The notes beneath the pieces are model-generated. The model made no database searches and was not told where the DNA came from. It worked only from the letters and a program-made list of their open reading frames with translations. A stretch of DNA of 64,000 nucleotides. It comes from Alphaproteobacteria bacterium (GTDB lineage: Bacteria; Pseudomonadota; Alphaproteobacteria; Rhodospirillales; Casp-alpha2). The stretch's first letter is position 1. Each line of letters starts with the position of its first letter. The position numbers and the translations under genes are program-made. Shown here piece after piece: positions 1-9,726 of this stretch. Location: assembly GCA_024279135.1 (NCBI GenBank), contig JAJRRU010000010.1, positions 1 to 64,000 on the forward strand, in the 5' to 3' direction.

Positions 1-1383
1 ACTGGCCTGTTCGGCGGCCGCAGCCACCGTGGTAGCCTGCGTATTGGTTTCCTCGGAAATGGAGGACATGGACTGAGCCGAAGCATTGGCTTGTGTCGCT
101 GCAGAAGATACAGCTTCAACCACGCCCCCTACATTCGATTCAAATTTATCAGCCATCTCATTCATCATTCGACGCTGTTCTTCTTCGGCTTCCACTCTGC
201 GACGTTCTGCGGCCTCGCGTTCCTTCATTTCTCGCTCGGCAGTTTCCTTTCGTTCGCGTTCTTCGCTTTCCAACATGCGCTTGGACTGGATTTCGGCTTC
301 CTCGGCAAGACGTTTGTTATCAATGGCATTGTCCTTGAATATCTCAACGGCAGAAGCCATATCTCCAATTTCGTTTTTGTGATCCTTAGCTGGAATGTCA
401 ACGTCCAGGTTACCGTCGGCCAGTGTCGTCATGGCTTCTACCATGTGACCGATAGGGCTTGAAATGGCACGGCCAATCAATAAAGCCAAACCAAATACGA
501 CTGTGGTGACCACGAACATAACGCCGAGAATCAAAACCAGGGTATCATCAGAATTCGCATTCATTTCCGCTATGGCGTCATTTAAATCCGCCTGGCTATC
601 AGCAACCAACTCACCTAATTGAGGAAGCACCTCTGTATACATACCAGCCATTACAATTTCATCTTGATGGACTTCCATCATCAAGCCCGAAATCGCCGTA
701 AATTTGGCAAAGTAGAGATTAAACCCGGCCTCGATATCAGCCTTTAAATATTCGGGGATTGCTGTTGTTTTTGCCAACTGGTCATCAAAGGCCGTCATTA
801 GTATATCCATATTAGCAATGTGAGCTGGGTCTGATGTCAACAGAAAGTCTTTCTCGCCGCGTCGCATTTGTGCGAGGATTTCGTCAAGCACTACAGCTTC
901 GTTTGTTTCAATAATTTCCTCGACCTTATCGACGGCGGTGGACATTTCGGCTTGCAGGCCATCGCTTTGGGTTAAACCAATGACGGTTTTGTCATCGACA
1001 ACTTCATAGAACTGTTTGGCGTAGGCGGAGAAATCTTCCTTAATCTCCACCAACAGATCAAGCATCTTCTGCTCATCATGGAACTTCATTAAATCGTCAA
1101 TCTGGGGAATCGCCTCATCGAGAGTAGCCTTATGCGCCTCAACTTTATCCATGGTTAGTTTAAGAAGGAATTCGGTTTCATGTAACTTAGCATTGGTTAA
1201 ATCGTACTGGAGCTCAAGCGCAAGATTTGCCGCTTGTGACGCATTATTCTGTTCTTCCAGTAGCTCATTTTGTGTCACCGAACTGTTGTAATAAAATATG
1301 CCAACAATTATAAAACCAATCATAGCAAGACCTGCAATGATGCTAATTTGAAAGCCTATTCGGATGTTGTTAAGAACGTTCAT
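1..1383 (-). CDS. Methyl-accepting chemotaxis protein, 3' end beyond the left edge
   Basis: Transmembrane chemoreceptor that would signal through CheW/CheA. The reading frame is open for 461 codons from the ATG at 1383 to the window edge. Visible parts in order are an N-terminal membrane segment (about residues 8-30), a long helical periplasmic sensor region, a second membrane segment near residues 270-295, a HAMP linker, a Glu/Arg-rich coiled coil, and the start of the signalling domain (SSAATQANASAQSMSSISEE, then the TQATTVAAAAEQ stretch just before the edge). The hairpin tip that contacts CheA/CheW is outside the window. The start follows a purine-rich stretch (GGGGGAAAC). The ligand cannot be judged. 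Family assignment is firm. Confidence 0.93.
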   Translation of the reverse strand, partial: MNVLNNIRIGFQISIIAGLAMIGFIIVGIFYYNSSVTQNELLEEQNNASQAANLALELQYDLTNAKLHETEFLLKLTMDKVEAHKATLDEAIPQIDDLMKFHDEQKMLDLLVEIKEDFSAYAKQFYEVVDDKTVIGLTQSDGLQAEMSTAVDKVEEIIETNEAVVLDEILAQMRRGEKDFLLTSDPAHIANMDILMTAFDDQLAKTTAIPEYLKADIEAGFNLYFAKFTAISGLMMEVHQDEIVMAGMYTEVLPQLGELVADSQADLNDAIAEMNANSDDTLVLILGVMFVVTTVVFGLALLIGRAISSPIGHMVEAMTTLADGNLDVDIPAKDHKNEIGDMASAVEIFKDNAIDNKRLAEEAEIQSKRMLESEERERKETAEREMKEREAAERRRVEAEEEQRRMMNEMADKFESNVGGVVEAVSSAATQANASAQSMSSISEETNTQATTVAAAAEQAS

Positions 1384-1722
1384 GATGTTTCCCCCTAAAC
1401 ATAAATTTCATCACCTATAATTAGGCGATATTTAAATGCGCTTATAGAGTGTATAAATAATAGGAGTTAAAACTATCAATAGCAAACTAATTCAGAACTG
1501 GTTTCATAACTTGCTATTGATGAGGGCATTAAATAATGACGGTTCCAGAGATAAACAATCAATGCCTCATGTCTCTTTCTGGCAGAGACTGTTTAAGAAT
1601 TCTGTTGTCAGCAGGTCGAATGTGGTTTCCCTTTTCTTAGTGGTTTTAGGGAGGAACACAGCAATGATGGGGCCAACAGCCTCACAATCAAAGCAGACGT
1701 CCGGGGTAATGCTGTCGGATTT
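1384..1722. other. Intergenic region without a convincing gene
   Basis: AT-rich 339-bp stretch upstream of the chemoreceptor and downstream of the YjbR-like gene. It must hold the chemoreceptor promoter, but no clear -35/-10 pair stands out. A 71-codon open frame at 1511-1726 on the plus strand has no recognisable protein features and is not called. The words around 1689-1706 (TCAAAGCAGAC followed by GTCCGGGG) resemble the sequence just downstream of ettA at 17705-17722, which may be a trace of the same repeat family. Confidence 0.5.
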
Positions 1723-2106
1723 TTAAGACGATGTATTTACCGCAAAGGCATTCAGTTTTAATTCTTTCTGTTTCTTCTTTGTCAGGCCCAGCGAGACGAT
1801 ATAGTGAGAGGTCTCGATATGTTCACGCAAGCCCTCGTCGGATAAACCCGGCTCGTCAAAATGCTGTATCCACTTCATACCGCGGGATGCCAGATAAGGT
1901 GCCGGTCGCAGGCCGGGCTGTTCCCGAAGAACCTCAAAAGCAATTTCAGAAACCTTGAAGGTAATACCGATGCGGCCATCTTCCCCCCAGCCACCGATGG
2001 CAAAAACCTTGCCACCGACTTTCCACACATGGGCGCCGCCCCACTGAACCACATGGGTTGTTGCGGCAAGAGAGTCGCAAAATTTGTTATAGTCTTCATA
2101 GGTCAT
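1723..2106 (-). CDS. MmcQ/YjbR family protein
   Basis: Small 127-residue cytoplasmic protein of the MmcQ/YjbR (DUF419) family. Typical features are the N-terminal MTYEDYNKFCDSL helix, the HVVQWGGAHVWKVGGKVFAI beta-hairpin and the C-terminal HYIVSLGLTKKKQ segment that follows a conserved WI-containing strand. Members have a CyaY-like or double-wing fold and are sometimes described as DNA-binding, but a physiological role is not established. It precedes no obvious partner; the next gene upstream on the same strand is a ureidoglycolate-lyase-like gene ending 43 bp away. Confidence 0.85.
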   Translation of the reverse strand: MTYEDYNKFCDSLAATTHVVQWGGAHVWKVGGKVFAIGGWGEDGRIGITFKVSEIAFEVLREQPGLRPAPYLASRGMKWIQHFDEPGLSDEGLREHIETSHYIVSLGLTKKKQKELKLNAFAVNTSS

Positions 2107-2149
2107 GGTTGAGAGATATTATCTTAAATCAATGACCAGACCAGTTCTA

Positions 2150-2824
2150 TTATTTCTGTTCCGTATCATCCAACACCAGCGGCATGGAAAGCAGAACGCC
2201 AAATTCCTTTGGAAAATCAGCACTGATGCGGGCATGTACAGCGCCCTGTTTATCATAAAACCGGGCCTGCGGTGCAAGCGGGGTGATGGCCTCGTGCCAG
2301 ATCCCGGCGTGGAGACAAATACCAAAGCTGCCGTCACAATAAAATGCCACCCAGTCCCGCGGCCTCATATCATCACCGGTATTGGCCAATGCGGCCACAA
2401 ACGGTTTGTTATCCAGTGGATAGAACAACTGCCCGCCGTCCGGGTGGTGATTGGCATGCCAGATCAGGAATCTTGAACGATCCGGCGCAAGGTTATCGGT
2501 CCGGGCATTTTCGGGTGCTGTGCACCAACCCAGAATATATTGGTCATTCACGGCTTTGTTTTCACCGAACAACACATCACCGCGCCAGGTAAATTCGAAT
2601 TCACCTTCCCGGTATCCACCTTCATCGCTGGTTCCCGGATCAACCGGGCGCCAGCCTGTATGGGGCCACCGGGTGATGGGTACGTGGTGGTGCACATAAT
2701 CGGTAACAATGGTGCCATAGGCGGCAAGATTCTCTAGCATCGCTACGATCAGGGGTATCTCAAAGTGCGGCAGGCCGGCGGCCACGCCCGGGTTCATGTA
2801 ATCAAAGCGGTTTGACTGGGTCAT
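2150..2824 (-). CDS. Ureidoglycolate lyase-like (AllA-type cupin) protein
   Basis: 224-residue protein whose C-terminal half resembles the AllA/ureidoglycolate lyase cupin fold: a strand with FGICLHAGIWHEAI, then AVHARISADFPKEFG leading into a final strand. AllA releases glyoxylate and urea from ureidoglycolate in purine catabolism. This protein is longer than the usual ~160 residues of AllA and there are no other allantoin genes nearby, so the substrate is uncertain and it may be a related cupin of other function. The start is supported by GGGAGCC about 9 bp upstream. Probably co-transcribed with the YjbR-like gene downstream. Confidence 0.5.
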   Translation of the reverse strand: MTQSNRFDYMNPGVAAGLPHFEIPLIVAMLENLAAYGTIVTDYVHHHVPITRWPHTGWRPVDPGTSDEGGYREGEFEFTWRGDVLFGENKAVNDQYILGWCTAPENARTDNLAPDRSRFLIWHANHHPDGGQLFYPLDNKPFVAALANTGDDMRPRDWVAFYCDGSFGICLHAGIWHEAITPLAPQARFYDKQGAVHARISADFPKEFGVLLSMPLVLDDTEQK

Positions 2825-2873
2825 GATGTCGGCTCCCGTTAAAGGTTATATGAAGCCATAATCAAGTATCGCG

Positions 2874-5540
2874 TCATCGCAAGGGCGGAGCAAACTGAGC
2901 CCCACCGTTTCCCCAGCTCGCATTCAGGCGGGCCAACGTACTGTTGCTTGCGGTTTTATCTCGCAGGCTTTCTTCCAGAGACCCCACGGAACTCAGAATA
3001 TTTCCATACCATGTCTCCGATAAACCTAAATCCCTGCCCAATGTGGCTGAGCGTTTTTTAATTATATTTTGAAGAATTCGATTACCGCCAATTTCGTCCT
3101 GTACAGTACGAGCCAAAATCGACCACCTCACCAGGTTATTAAATTGATTATTCCCGCCACCGATAACAGGACCTTTGGGAATAACCTGATCGTCAACCAG
3201 ATCAACAAGGCTAACGACGGGTTGCACATAACCAGACAAACCGAGGAACGTGTCACGAGTAACCGGCGAGGCAATCATATGGATATTTCCGACTGCCAGG
3301 TCTCGCAGAAGATTTTCTAAACGACCATAAAATATTTTGGTCGCATTGCTTCGGCCAAACAATGCGGATGATACGGCTCCACATGTCTCCTGATCGAATG
3401 ACTGGCTTGCCGTTTCTGCATTAAATTTACTCACAAGGGCAGCATCGGGGTTGTTTACAATGCCACATCGTAATTGGCCGTGGCTGCGAATGGATTTAAT
3501 CGAAGGCGAGCCGGATGAGACAGGTATTTCAGAAAGTTGTATCTCCCCGAATCGATTTGCAATTAACAACCCTCCATTGCGAACCAGTGTGTTCAGTCCC
3601 CTGGGTATATGAACCCCATCTGGGCCAAAGTGTCGGGTATAAATATCCTCATAATTCCCGACCTGTTTAATGACGTTCGATAACCATTCGGGGCGCAAAC
3701 CCAATGCGATACCAATTTTTCGTGAAGCGGCAATCAAAGGATACGCTTTATTTATTGCAATATTTCGTTGGGTTATTCCTTTTTCTTCCGCAAGTAGAAG
3801 CCCGTCAAATACGGTTTGGACAAATGAACGCCACATATCGTCTCCCTGACGCACCATGGGCGACAATGGTTCTAATGTGAGACGTTCCGGCAGGATTATA
3901 TAATTTTCAGGGTTTTGCATGCCTTCCCGCATGGCCGCAAGCCCGCTGCCATCGGTGGATAGAATATCGCACCGGCCCGCTACAAATCCACGGGTTATCT
4001 CCGACCACGTGTCAAATATAACGGGGGCGAGCATCATGTCATGAGCCTGAAAATAATTTTCGAGATTCAATTGAGTTGTTGTACCCGACATCATACAGGC
4101 ACTCGCCCCATCCAGCTCTGTCGCACTTCGTACACCAAGGCTCCGTCGAACCATAATGGCCTGACCATCAATGAAATTTGGCCCGACAAAATCAAGCCCC
4201 AAGCGTGTATCGCGCGACATGGTCCACGAGGAATGACGAGCCAGGATATCAACCTCACCCGATTGCAAAGCCGTAAACCGCACTTTCGCAGAGAGCGGGG
4301 TAAATCTCACCTTTTCGGCATCGTTAAATATTGCCGTTGCTATGGCCCGGCAATAATCAACGTCCAGACCAGACCAAACCCCTCGTTGGTCCGTTGCCGA
4401 GAACCCGTGGACACCTGTACTGACCCCACATGATATATAGCCCTTGCGTATAACATTCTTAAATGTTCCGGTCTTGGGGCGTTTTCGCAGCTTGGCCACC
4501 ATGGGTGGAAGTGAGGTCGATGAAGGCGGTATTTTTATCTGATTGGAAGTCGTTTGCAGGCTAACAATCTTGTTTGAAGCGGGTTCTTTCAATTCCTGCA
4601 CCCTGGCTCGAGCTAGTGGAGCGAATGCGCCGTTGGGGTATTGTTCCAGATAGGCCTCAAACATCACGGCCTTGCCACTGTTTTGAATATTGCTCCAAAA
4701 CATCATTTCCGCTGACTGACCCGGTGCTGGAATTGCGGGCGTGGGTATTGGCACGCCTGTAGTTGTTTGTACGGTTGGTGTATTGCCTGGCTTGAAAAAA
4801 AAGTCGCCGCCAACTAAGGACGAGCTTTCCCACGGTGTTTGCTGATTACCTGTTTCGTTTCGAACGGAATTGCGTACTTCACGAAACATGCGCTCAACAG
4901 GCATGCCGGGCTGTTTCATCATCCTGCTAAGCGCTTTTGTGTACGGACTGTTTGCCCCATCGCCATCAGCGGCAACATCCCCCGGCCCCGTGGCGTAGGC
5001 GATCAGCGACCCCGTTGGAGCATCCATCTTGGCCAGCCCCCGCGTGGCGGAACGGAAGCTGCGCTTAAACGGATTATTCCGGCAAGCGTCCAGAATCACA
5101 AAGCTTAACCGTGCGCCGGAATACTCCATCATGGACATAACCGATTGGGTATTGATGGCTTCGATATCCACATCGCCCTCGGTCTCTATGGCGGCATCAA
5201 CAGGAATGATGTAATTTGCCCCCTTCACCTGCACGCCGTGCCCGGCATAGAAAAACAGGCCGACGCCGTCTTTGCCAGCGGCATCCAGCTTTTTACCAAA
5301 ACTTCGAATGGCAACCTTCATTTCCCGATGAGAAGCATCCAGGGTTTCAATAACTTCAAAGCCCAGGTCCTTCAGCGTACGAGCCATTAGCTTTGCGTCG
5401 TTCCTGGGATTTGGCAGAGGTGCGAATGCATAGGCGCTGTTGCCAATAACCAAGGCAACACGTTTCTCTGCCAAGGCAACACCAGAGGCTGCGATAACGC
5501 AGAATATGAACAAGATAGACAGGAAAAAAATACGTTTCAT
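2874..5540 (-). CDS. Exported caspase-like protease fused to amino-acid-binding-protein modules
   Basis: 888 residues. A cleavable signal peptide (residues 1-24, ending ALA) precedes a caspase-like C14 domain (about 26-250) with the catalytic His101 in YAGHGVQ and Cys153 in DACRNNPF, so the dyad is intact. A Pro/Thr-rich linker and a short module at 281-317 (FWSNIQNS ... YLEQYPNGAFAPLARARV) follow. Residues about 358-665 look like an AapJ-type amino-acid ABC substrate-binding protein (RKGYISCGVSTG, GLDVDYCRAIATAIF, DILARHSSWTMSRDTRLGLDF, GRCDILSTDGSGLAAM). Residues about 680-888 look like a second, more divergent SBP_bac_3 lobe (GQLRCGIV ...). Strong Shine-Dalgarno (GGGAGGTGAG before ATG). 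A ligand-gated periplasmic protease is an inference. The caspase half is a close paralogue of the protein at 53028-56192. Confidence 0.88.
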   Translation of the reverse strand: MKRIFFLSILFIFCVIAASGVALAEKRVALVIGNSAYAFAPLPNPRNDAKLMARTLKDLGFEVIETLDASHREMKVAIRSFGKKLDAAGKDGVGLFFYAGHGVQVKGANYIIPVDAAIETEGDVDIEAINTQSVMSMMEYSGARLSFVILDACRNNPFKRSFRSATRGLAKMDAPTGSLIAYATGPGDVAADGDGANSPYTKALSRMMKQPGMPVERMFREVRNSVRNETGNQQTPWESSSLVGGDFFFKPGNTPTVQTTTGVPIPTPAIPAPGQSAEMMFWSNIQNSGKAVMFEAYLEQYPNGAFAPLARARVQELKEPASNKIVSLQTTSNQIKIPPSSTSLPPMVAKLRKRPKTGTFKNVIRKGYISCGVSTGVHGFSATDQRGVWSGLDVDYCRAIATAIFNDAEKVRFTPLSAKVRFTALQSGEVDILARHSSWTMSRDTRLGLDFVGPNFIDGQAIMVRRSLGVRSATELDGASACMMSGTTTQLNLENYFQAHDMMLAPVIFDTWSEITRGFVAGRCDILSTDGSGLAAMREGMQNPENYIILPERLTLEPLSPMVRQGDDMWRSFVQTVFDGLLLAEEKGITQRNIAINKAYPLIAASRKIGIALGLRPEWLSNVIKQVGNYEDIYTRHFGPDGVHIPRGLNTLVRNGGLLIANRFGEIQLSEIPVSSGSPSIKSIRSHGQLRCGIVNNPDAALVSKFNAETASQSFDQETCGAVSSALFGRSNATKIFYGRLENLLRDLAVGNIHMIASPVTRDTFLGLSGYVQPVVSLVDLVDDQVIPKGPVIGGGNNQFNNLVRWSILARTVQDEIGGNRILQNIIKKRSATLGRDLGLSETWYGNILSSVGSLEESLRDKTASNSTLARLNASWGNGGAQFAPPLR

Positions 5541-5607
5541 CTCACCTCCCTGGTTGGATGATCATAATGTCTGTTGCTGTCTCTGAGCCATGAATATTGT
5601 CCTCCCT

Positions 5608-7586
5608 TTAACCCTTTTCAATGATTTTCATGGGAAGTGTTACCGTCACTGTCGTTCCCTTATTGATTTCACTTTGGATATCCAGTTCTCCGTCAAGGGC
5701 ATTTACAAGTGCTTTCACGATGGATAGCCCCAACCCGGTTCCTTTTTGCGAGTGCTGTTGAACATCCGGCACTTGTATAAAAGGCTCTGTAACAATTTTC
5801 AGCATTCGACTATTAATGCCAATCCCTGAATCGGCGATAGAAAGATAAAACTTACCACCGTTCATTTTGGCAGAAATAATAATCTTGCCTTTTTCAGGGG
5901 TGAATTTAATAGCATTGGAAAGCAAGTTCAGCAAAATCTGATTGATGACTGTACCGTCAACATACAACGTGGGCAAATTGGCGATATATCTAAAACCAGA
6001 TTTTGCTTCTTTGTACGAACTTGAGGCTCAACCAGCCTTGCTGAGTAATTGATGAATTCAGCAATATTCAAAAGTGAGTATTCAAGAGAAAGTTTTCCCA
6101 CTTCAATTTTTGAAATATCAAGGACTTGATTTATTTGCTCGAGAAGATGCCGTCCGGCTGTATTTATCACAACTGAATATTCTTCATATTTTTCACTGCC
6201 CAGTTTACCATAAACGTGTTCGGACATCATTTCTGAAAATCCGATGATCGCGTTTAACGGTGTGCGGAATTCATGGCTCATGTTGGCAATAAATGCTGAT
6301 TTTGCCCGGTTTCCTTCCTCGGCGAGCTTTTTTGTATATTTCAGTTGGTTTTCATAGTTATGGCGTTCTGTCACATCGGTATAAACAATCGTATGACCTC
6401 CGCTTGGCATAGGGTACCGATACAAAGTAATATGGCGTCCATCGAGAAGGTTGAATGCATCCGAAGAATTTGCCCCTTCCTGCAATAATTCCTGAAATCG
6501 TTTTTCCGCTACATCAAAAGTATCTCCTAATCCCAATCCCCCCTGGCTCCCGATATGCCTTAACAGTTCCCGCTTACTCATACCCACCCGAATACCTTCA
6601 GGAACATACCAGAAGTCTTCGCACTTCGCGTTCCATGTCAAAAGCTGGTTTTGATCGTCCCAGGAGGCAATCCCCTGGTCCACTGAATCCAATGTGGATT
6701 TTAATAATTTTGAATTCTGAACCAGTAGATGACTAAACTTTTTTTCCCGACGTATGAAGATGAATATCATTATCGCCATCAATATAAAAACACCGACAAG
6801 TCCGGGGATCAGCACAGATAAAATACGCGTGCCGGGCAAATCCGGTTCCCAGACCAGAAAACCGATGGGTGATTTATCAGTATCGAAAAGAGGAACCGAG
6901 GCGATAACATTATTGTCCAGCGATCTCGTAATTCGCAGATTAGGAAGCAGATAATCTTCCGCCAACTCACCCAACAAATCGTCATCCAGCTTCCGGGTCA
7001 GCACCAATACGGACTCCGTTGCCTGATCAATTTCCTCGCCATCCTTGGTAAAATATGTTGTCAGCACGACAACGGCTGCCAGATAAACCCCATCAGTGTC
7101 TTGAAGCATACCCGTCGCAGGTTCTGGAGCCGCCGAAGGAGAACCTGAACGGGCCTTGGCAATCAGAATTTCTAGGCTGCCGGAGAAGCGCGTAAGCGGG
7201 TCATCGACAATGCGCTCGCCAAGCAGAGAACTGTAAACCAGTTGATTGTTCGCCCCTAATACGTAGCTGGATGAAATATTATAGGTTTCGACAAGATAGG
7301 GACCGATAGTTTCATCGGCCCATTCTAGATCAGGTTTTGTTACCAGTTTATCGACGGCTTGATCCCAATAACCATATTCAACCGTCAAATCTGAAAGGTG
7401 ACGCTGCATTGTTGCGATGGCTGCGTGGGCAAGATGAACGGATGCGTCTATGGCATTCCGGTTTTGTCCCTGGGTCGCGACAAAAACCAATCCGGAAATT
7501 GTCAGGATAATGAAAACCAGTACTGCCCAGAAAGGAACAGATAAATTCCTGAAGACCCCTTTAATATCGTCACCGCTATAATTCAT
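5608..7586 (-). pseudogene. CHASE4-PAS sensor histidine kinase interrupted by a -1 frameshift
   Basis: Membrane sensor kinase split over two frames. The first part (5928-7586) has a membrane helix (about 18-38), a CHASE4-like sensor with TVEYGYWDQAV, a second membrane helix (about 260-282), a PAS-7-type domain starting STLDSVDQGIASWD, and a HisKA dimerisation helix with the phospho-acceptor His in FIANMSHEFRTPLN. It then stops 19 codons after entering the wrong frame. The other frame (5608-5976) supplies the HATPase domain (NLLSNAIKFTP N-box, DSGIGI, GTGLGLSIV). Adding one A in the run near 5974-5981 would join them as DISPNLPTLYVDG. Either a recent inactivating deletion or an assembly error. 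It lies 67 bp upstream of, and in the same direction as, the caspase fusion gene. Confidence 0.85.
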
Positions 7587-7779
7587 ATCCGGCCCGATTT
7601 CAATTCTAATCTTTTATAATAATATAACGTTAACACCACACTAGCAGGCAAACAAGGTGTTGGAATTTTTCACTCCAGATTGTGTGATCTCGGCACCTCG
7701 AAAATAATTTTTAGTACAGTAAGTCACGTAACTTGGGTGACCTGATATGTAGAGATTTGCATATACCCGGACGCAACAT

Positions 7780-8709
7780 TCATACAATAGAGCATTCCTC
7801 AAGAGCGCCATCGACAAAACTTAAAACGGTATCACCGGGTTCAGCCCAGGGAAATTGTGCCATCAGAGAACGGGCAGCATCAAGTGAAGCAGGGGGAGCA
7901 ACGAACTGATTTGCCAAACCATCAAAATCAGCATGACGTTCTATGGGAACAGTTTTATTACGGTTAATTTCCCGGGCGGGGCCCCAACTATCCCACGGCA
8001 AAGGTTCAATGACCGCAAGAGTTGCTACGTCTCTTAAAACATTCGAAGCGGCGAACCATTCACCATGAATACCGGCAAAAGAAACACCACATTTTGCGGG
8101 GTCGATTTTACCAGAACGTATGTCCAGCCAGAGTTCACAGCCAGAGCGGAATCGATGACGCGGTACATGGCCGATGTCGAAATCAATCCCAAAACTACTT
8201 CTAGCCCGATTGCCAAGCTGGGCATCGAACAGGTGCCACTTTCCACCGGTAAAATATTCGCACAGCCAGTGGTCCTCCCAATATCCAATCTCAAGATAAT
8301 CGACAACACCCACACGAAGTCGTGCATCAAACCCATGAGAACGAAGCCTGCTAACGGCAAGCAAGGCAAAATCATGACACGTCCCATAGAGATAAGCTGA
8401 AGGCTCCCTGTGTTCAGTAAGCGGGCGATGATCACGTTCAAAAACAGTTTTTAATAAACGCCCGACGGTTCGAAGGTTACGATCAGTTTCTGCATATTGA
8501 GGAATTTCTAAATCTAGTGAACGCGCAGCAGCATGGTGGATGATAAAATTCTCCAGTGCATCTGCCAACTCACGCGGTTCGCATGGCAGTTCCACTAATT
8601 GTTCAAGAAACGAATGCGGGTCCGACCATTCAGTGTGCTGTGAATATTTCATGATAGTCTTGATCGCCCCATAAACATCTATGCCCATATTGATCAAAAG
8701 CCGCAGCAT
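7780..8709 (-). CDS. Transglutaminase-like domain protein
   Basis: 309-residue cytoplasmic protein with a transglutaminase-like (papain-fold) core. The probable nucleophile is the Cys in YGTCHDFALLAVSRLRSHGF; HWLCEYF provides the His, and the Asp lies in WHLFDAQLG. Such proteins may be peptidases, amidases or non-catalytic. The real start could be one of two internal ATGs (the second begins MKYSQHTEWSDP at 8649), since none has a convincing ribosome binding site. No partner gene is obvious; it faces the mercury island across about 260 bp of intergenic DNA. Confidence 0.7.
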   Translation of the reverse strand: MLRLLINMGIDVYGAIKTIMKYSQHTEWSDPHSFLEQLVELPCEPRELADALENFIIHHAAARSLDLEIPQYAETDRNLRTVGRLLKTVFERDHRPLTEHREPSAYLYGTCHDFALLAVSRLRSHGFDARLRVGVVDYLEIGYWEDHWLCEYFTGGKWHLFDAQLGNRARSSFGIDFDIGHVPRHRFRSGCELWLDIRSGKIDPAKCGVSFAGIHGEWFAASNVLRDVATLAVIEPLPWDSWGPAREINRNKTVPIERHADFDGLANQFVAPPASLDAARSLMAQFPWAEPGDTVLSFVDGALEECSIV

Positions 8710-8970
8710 AATGGTCTGATTCTTTGTTGCTTTCTGATCGATTAAGTGATCCGCATCTTAAACCTAGCGAGATATGACCATCAAGTTTTCTGGTTATGCT
8801 CATTGCGAACAGTTGTCGAATATGACAATACATCTTACGCCTCCGATCAATTGCGAGCGTAAATGACGGTTCAGAATATTGTCCGCTATCGGTGGCGGCC
8901 TCAATTCATCCGGCACAAAAACCCCTGCGCTATGGCATCTGCTGAATTAGGAACAGTGCCGATGCCTGGG

Positions 8971-9091
8971 CTACCGCCGCAAAGGTTTGTACTTGATGCG
9001 CCTAAAGTAAATTTTTACTGCCTACCCCATTTTTGTAAATGAACATTGAAAATATGCTGTAATCTGATTTGCTTATGAACCATAGCGGACA
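8971..9091. repeat. ettA-tail repeat, copy A (left border of the mercury island)
   Basis: Read on the minus strand, 8971-9000 encodes RIKYKPLRR followed by a stop, the same C-terminus as EttA at 17723-17752. To the right of this core the sequence (GCGCCTAAAGT, then CCATTTTTGTAAA, then ACATTGA) continues to match the copy at 14980-15102 for about 90 bp at roughly 75-80 percent by eye, but no longer matches ettA. It ends in a TTTGCTTATG ... CATAGCGGAC inverted repeat at 9068-9090. This is what displaced copies of a 3'-end attachment site look like, though a degenerate copy at 62.3 kb leaves a plain dispersed repeat possible. Confidence 0.7.
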
Positions 9092-9280
9092 AACACATCA
9101 ATCAACTTTTAAGATCGTGAATAAAATTTATCTGATTTATGATGTTGCGCCCGTTTCAGATCGGAATAGCTGTCAATCAGTTCTCTATCGACCGGATTGG
9201 CATTCAGACGATCATAAGAAGTAGTATCCTTGTTGATAAAGCCGATCCGTGTCACACTTTTCTGGTTGGGAGACTCATAC

Positions 9281-9682
9281 ATGGGAAATTCCGGTCAATA
9301 TCCCAGCCTCAACCTGGAGAGCGCATTGGCACCCTCGCAGCGAGTTAATCTTTTGGCGGACCGTGATGTCCGGGCAAAACTGCCTGATAGCCTCAATCCG
9401 TATTGGCAGGTGGTCAAAAACGATTGCCACTTGGGATATTTCAGGTCTGAAACCCTGCGAATTTGGATTGCGCGTTGCGTACTGGTAAAAAACCAGTTCG
9501 CTGATCAACGGATTGGCGAAGCGGACGACTTCACCAAGGCCGATGGTGTCCTGGTGATGAACTTTGAGCAGGCTAGCGCGGCAGCACGTAATTGGTACTG
9601 CGAGCGAATGTTAAAGGAAGCCACCAAGCCGTTCGACGATGGCCCGTTCAATTGGGTTGGGGCGGCTTGCGGGCGAAAATAG
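9281..9682 (+). pseudogene. Tyrosine integrase, N-terminal remnant
   Basis: 134 codons that match the N-terminal region typical of alphaproteobacterial phage/island integrases: LNPYWQVVKNDCHLGYF, TLRIWIARC, GEADDFTKADGVLVMNFEQA, ARNWY. The catalytic domain with the R...H-R-H...Y residues is absent, because the frame stops at 9682 and the IS30 element starts 45 bp further on. GGGAG lies about 8 bp before the ATG at 9281. The fragment sits immediately inside repeat copy A, the expected place for the integrase of an island using that site. Function is lost. Confidence 0.65.
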
Positions 9683-9726
9683 CAAGTTACGGTTAACGCC
9701 TATGGAAATGTCTGCTAATGACGGTG

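Noticed and set aside
1511-1726. 71-codon plus-strand frame
   Set aside because: No ribosome binding site or recognisable features; antiparallel to and converging on the YjbR-like gene.
5608-7586. Programmed frameshift or two cooperating kinase proteins
   Set aside because: No slippery heptamer or downstream pseudoknot is evident, and the second frame lacks a ribosome binding site; a single indel explains it better.
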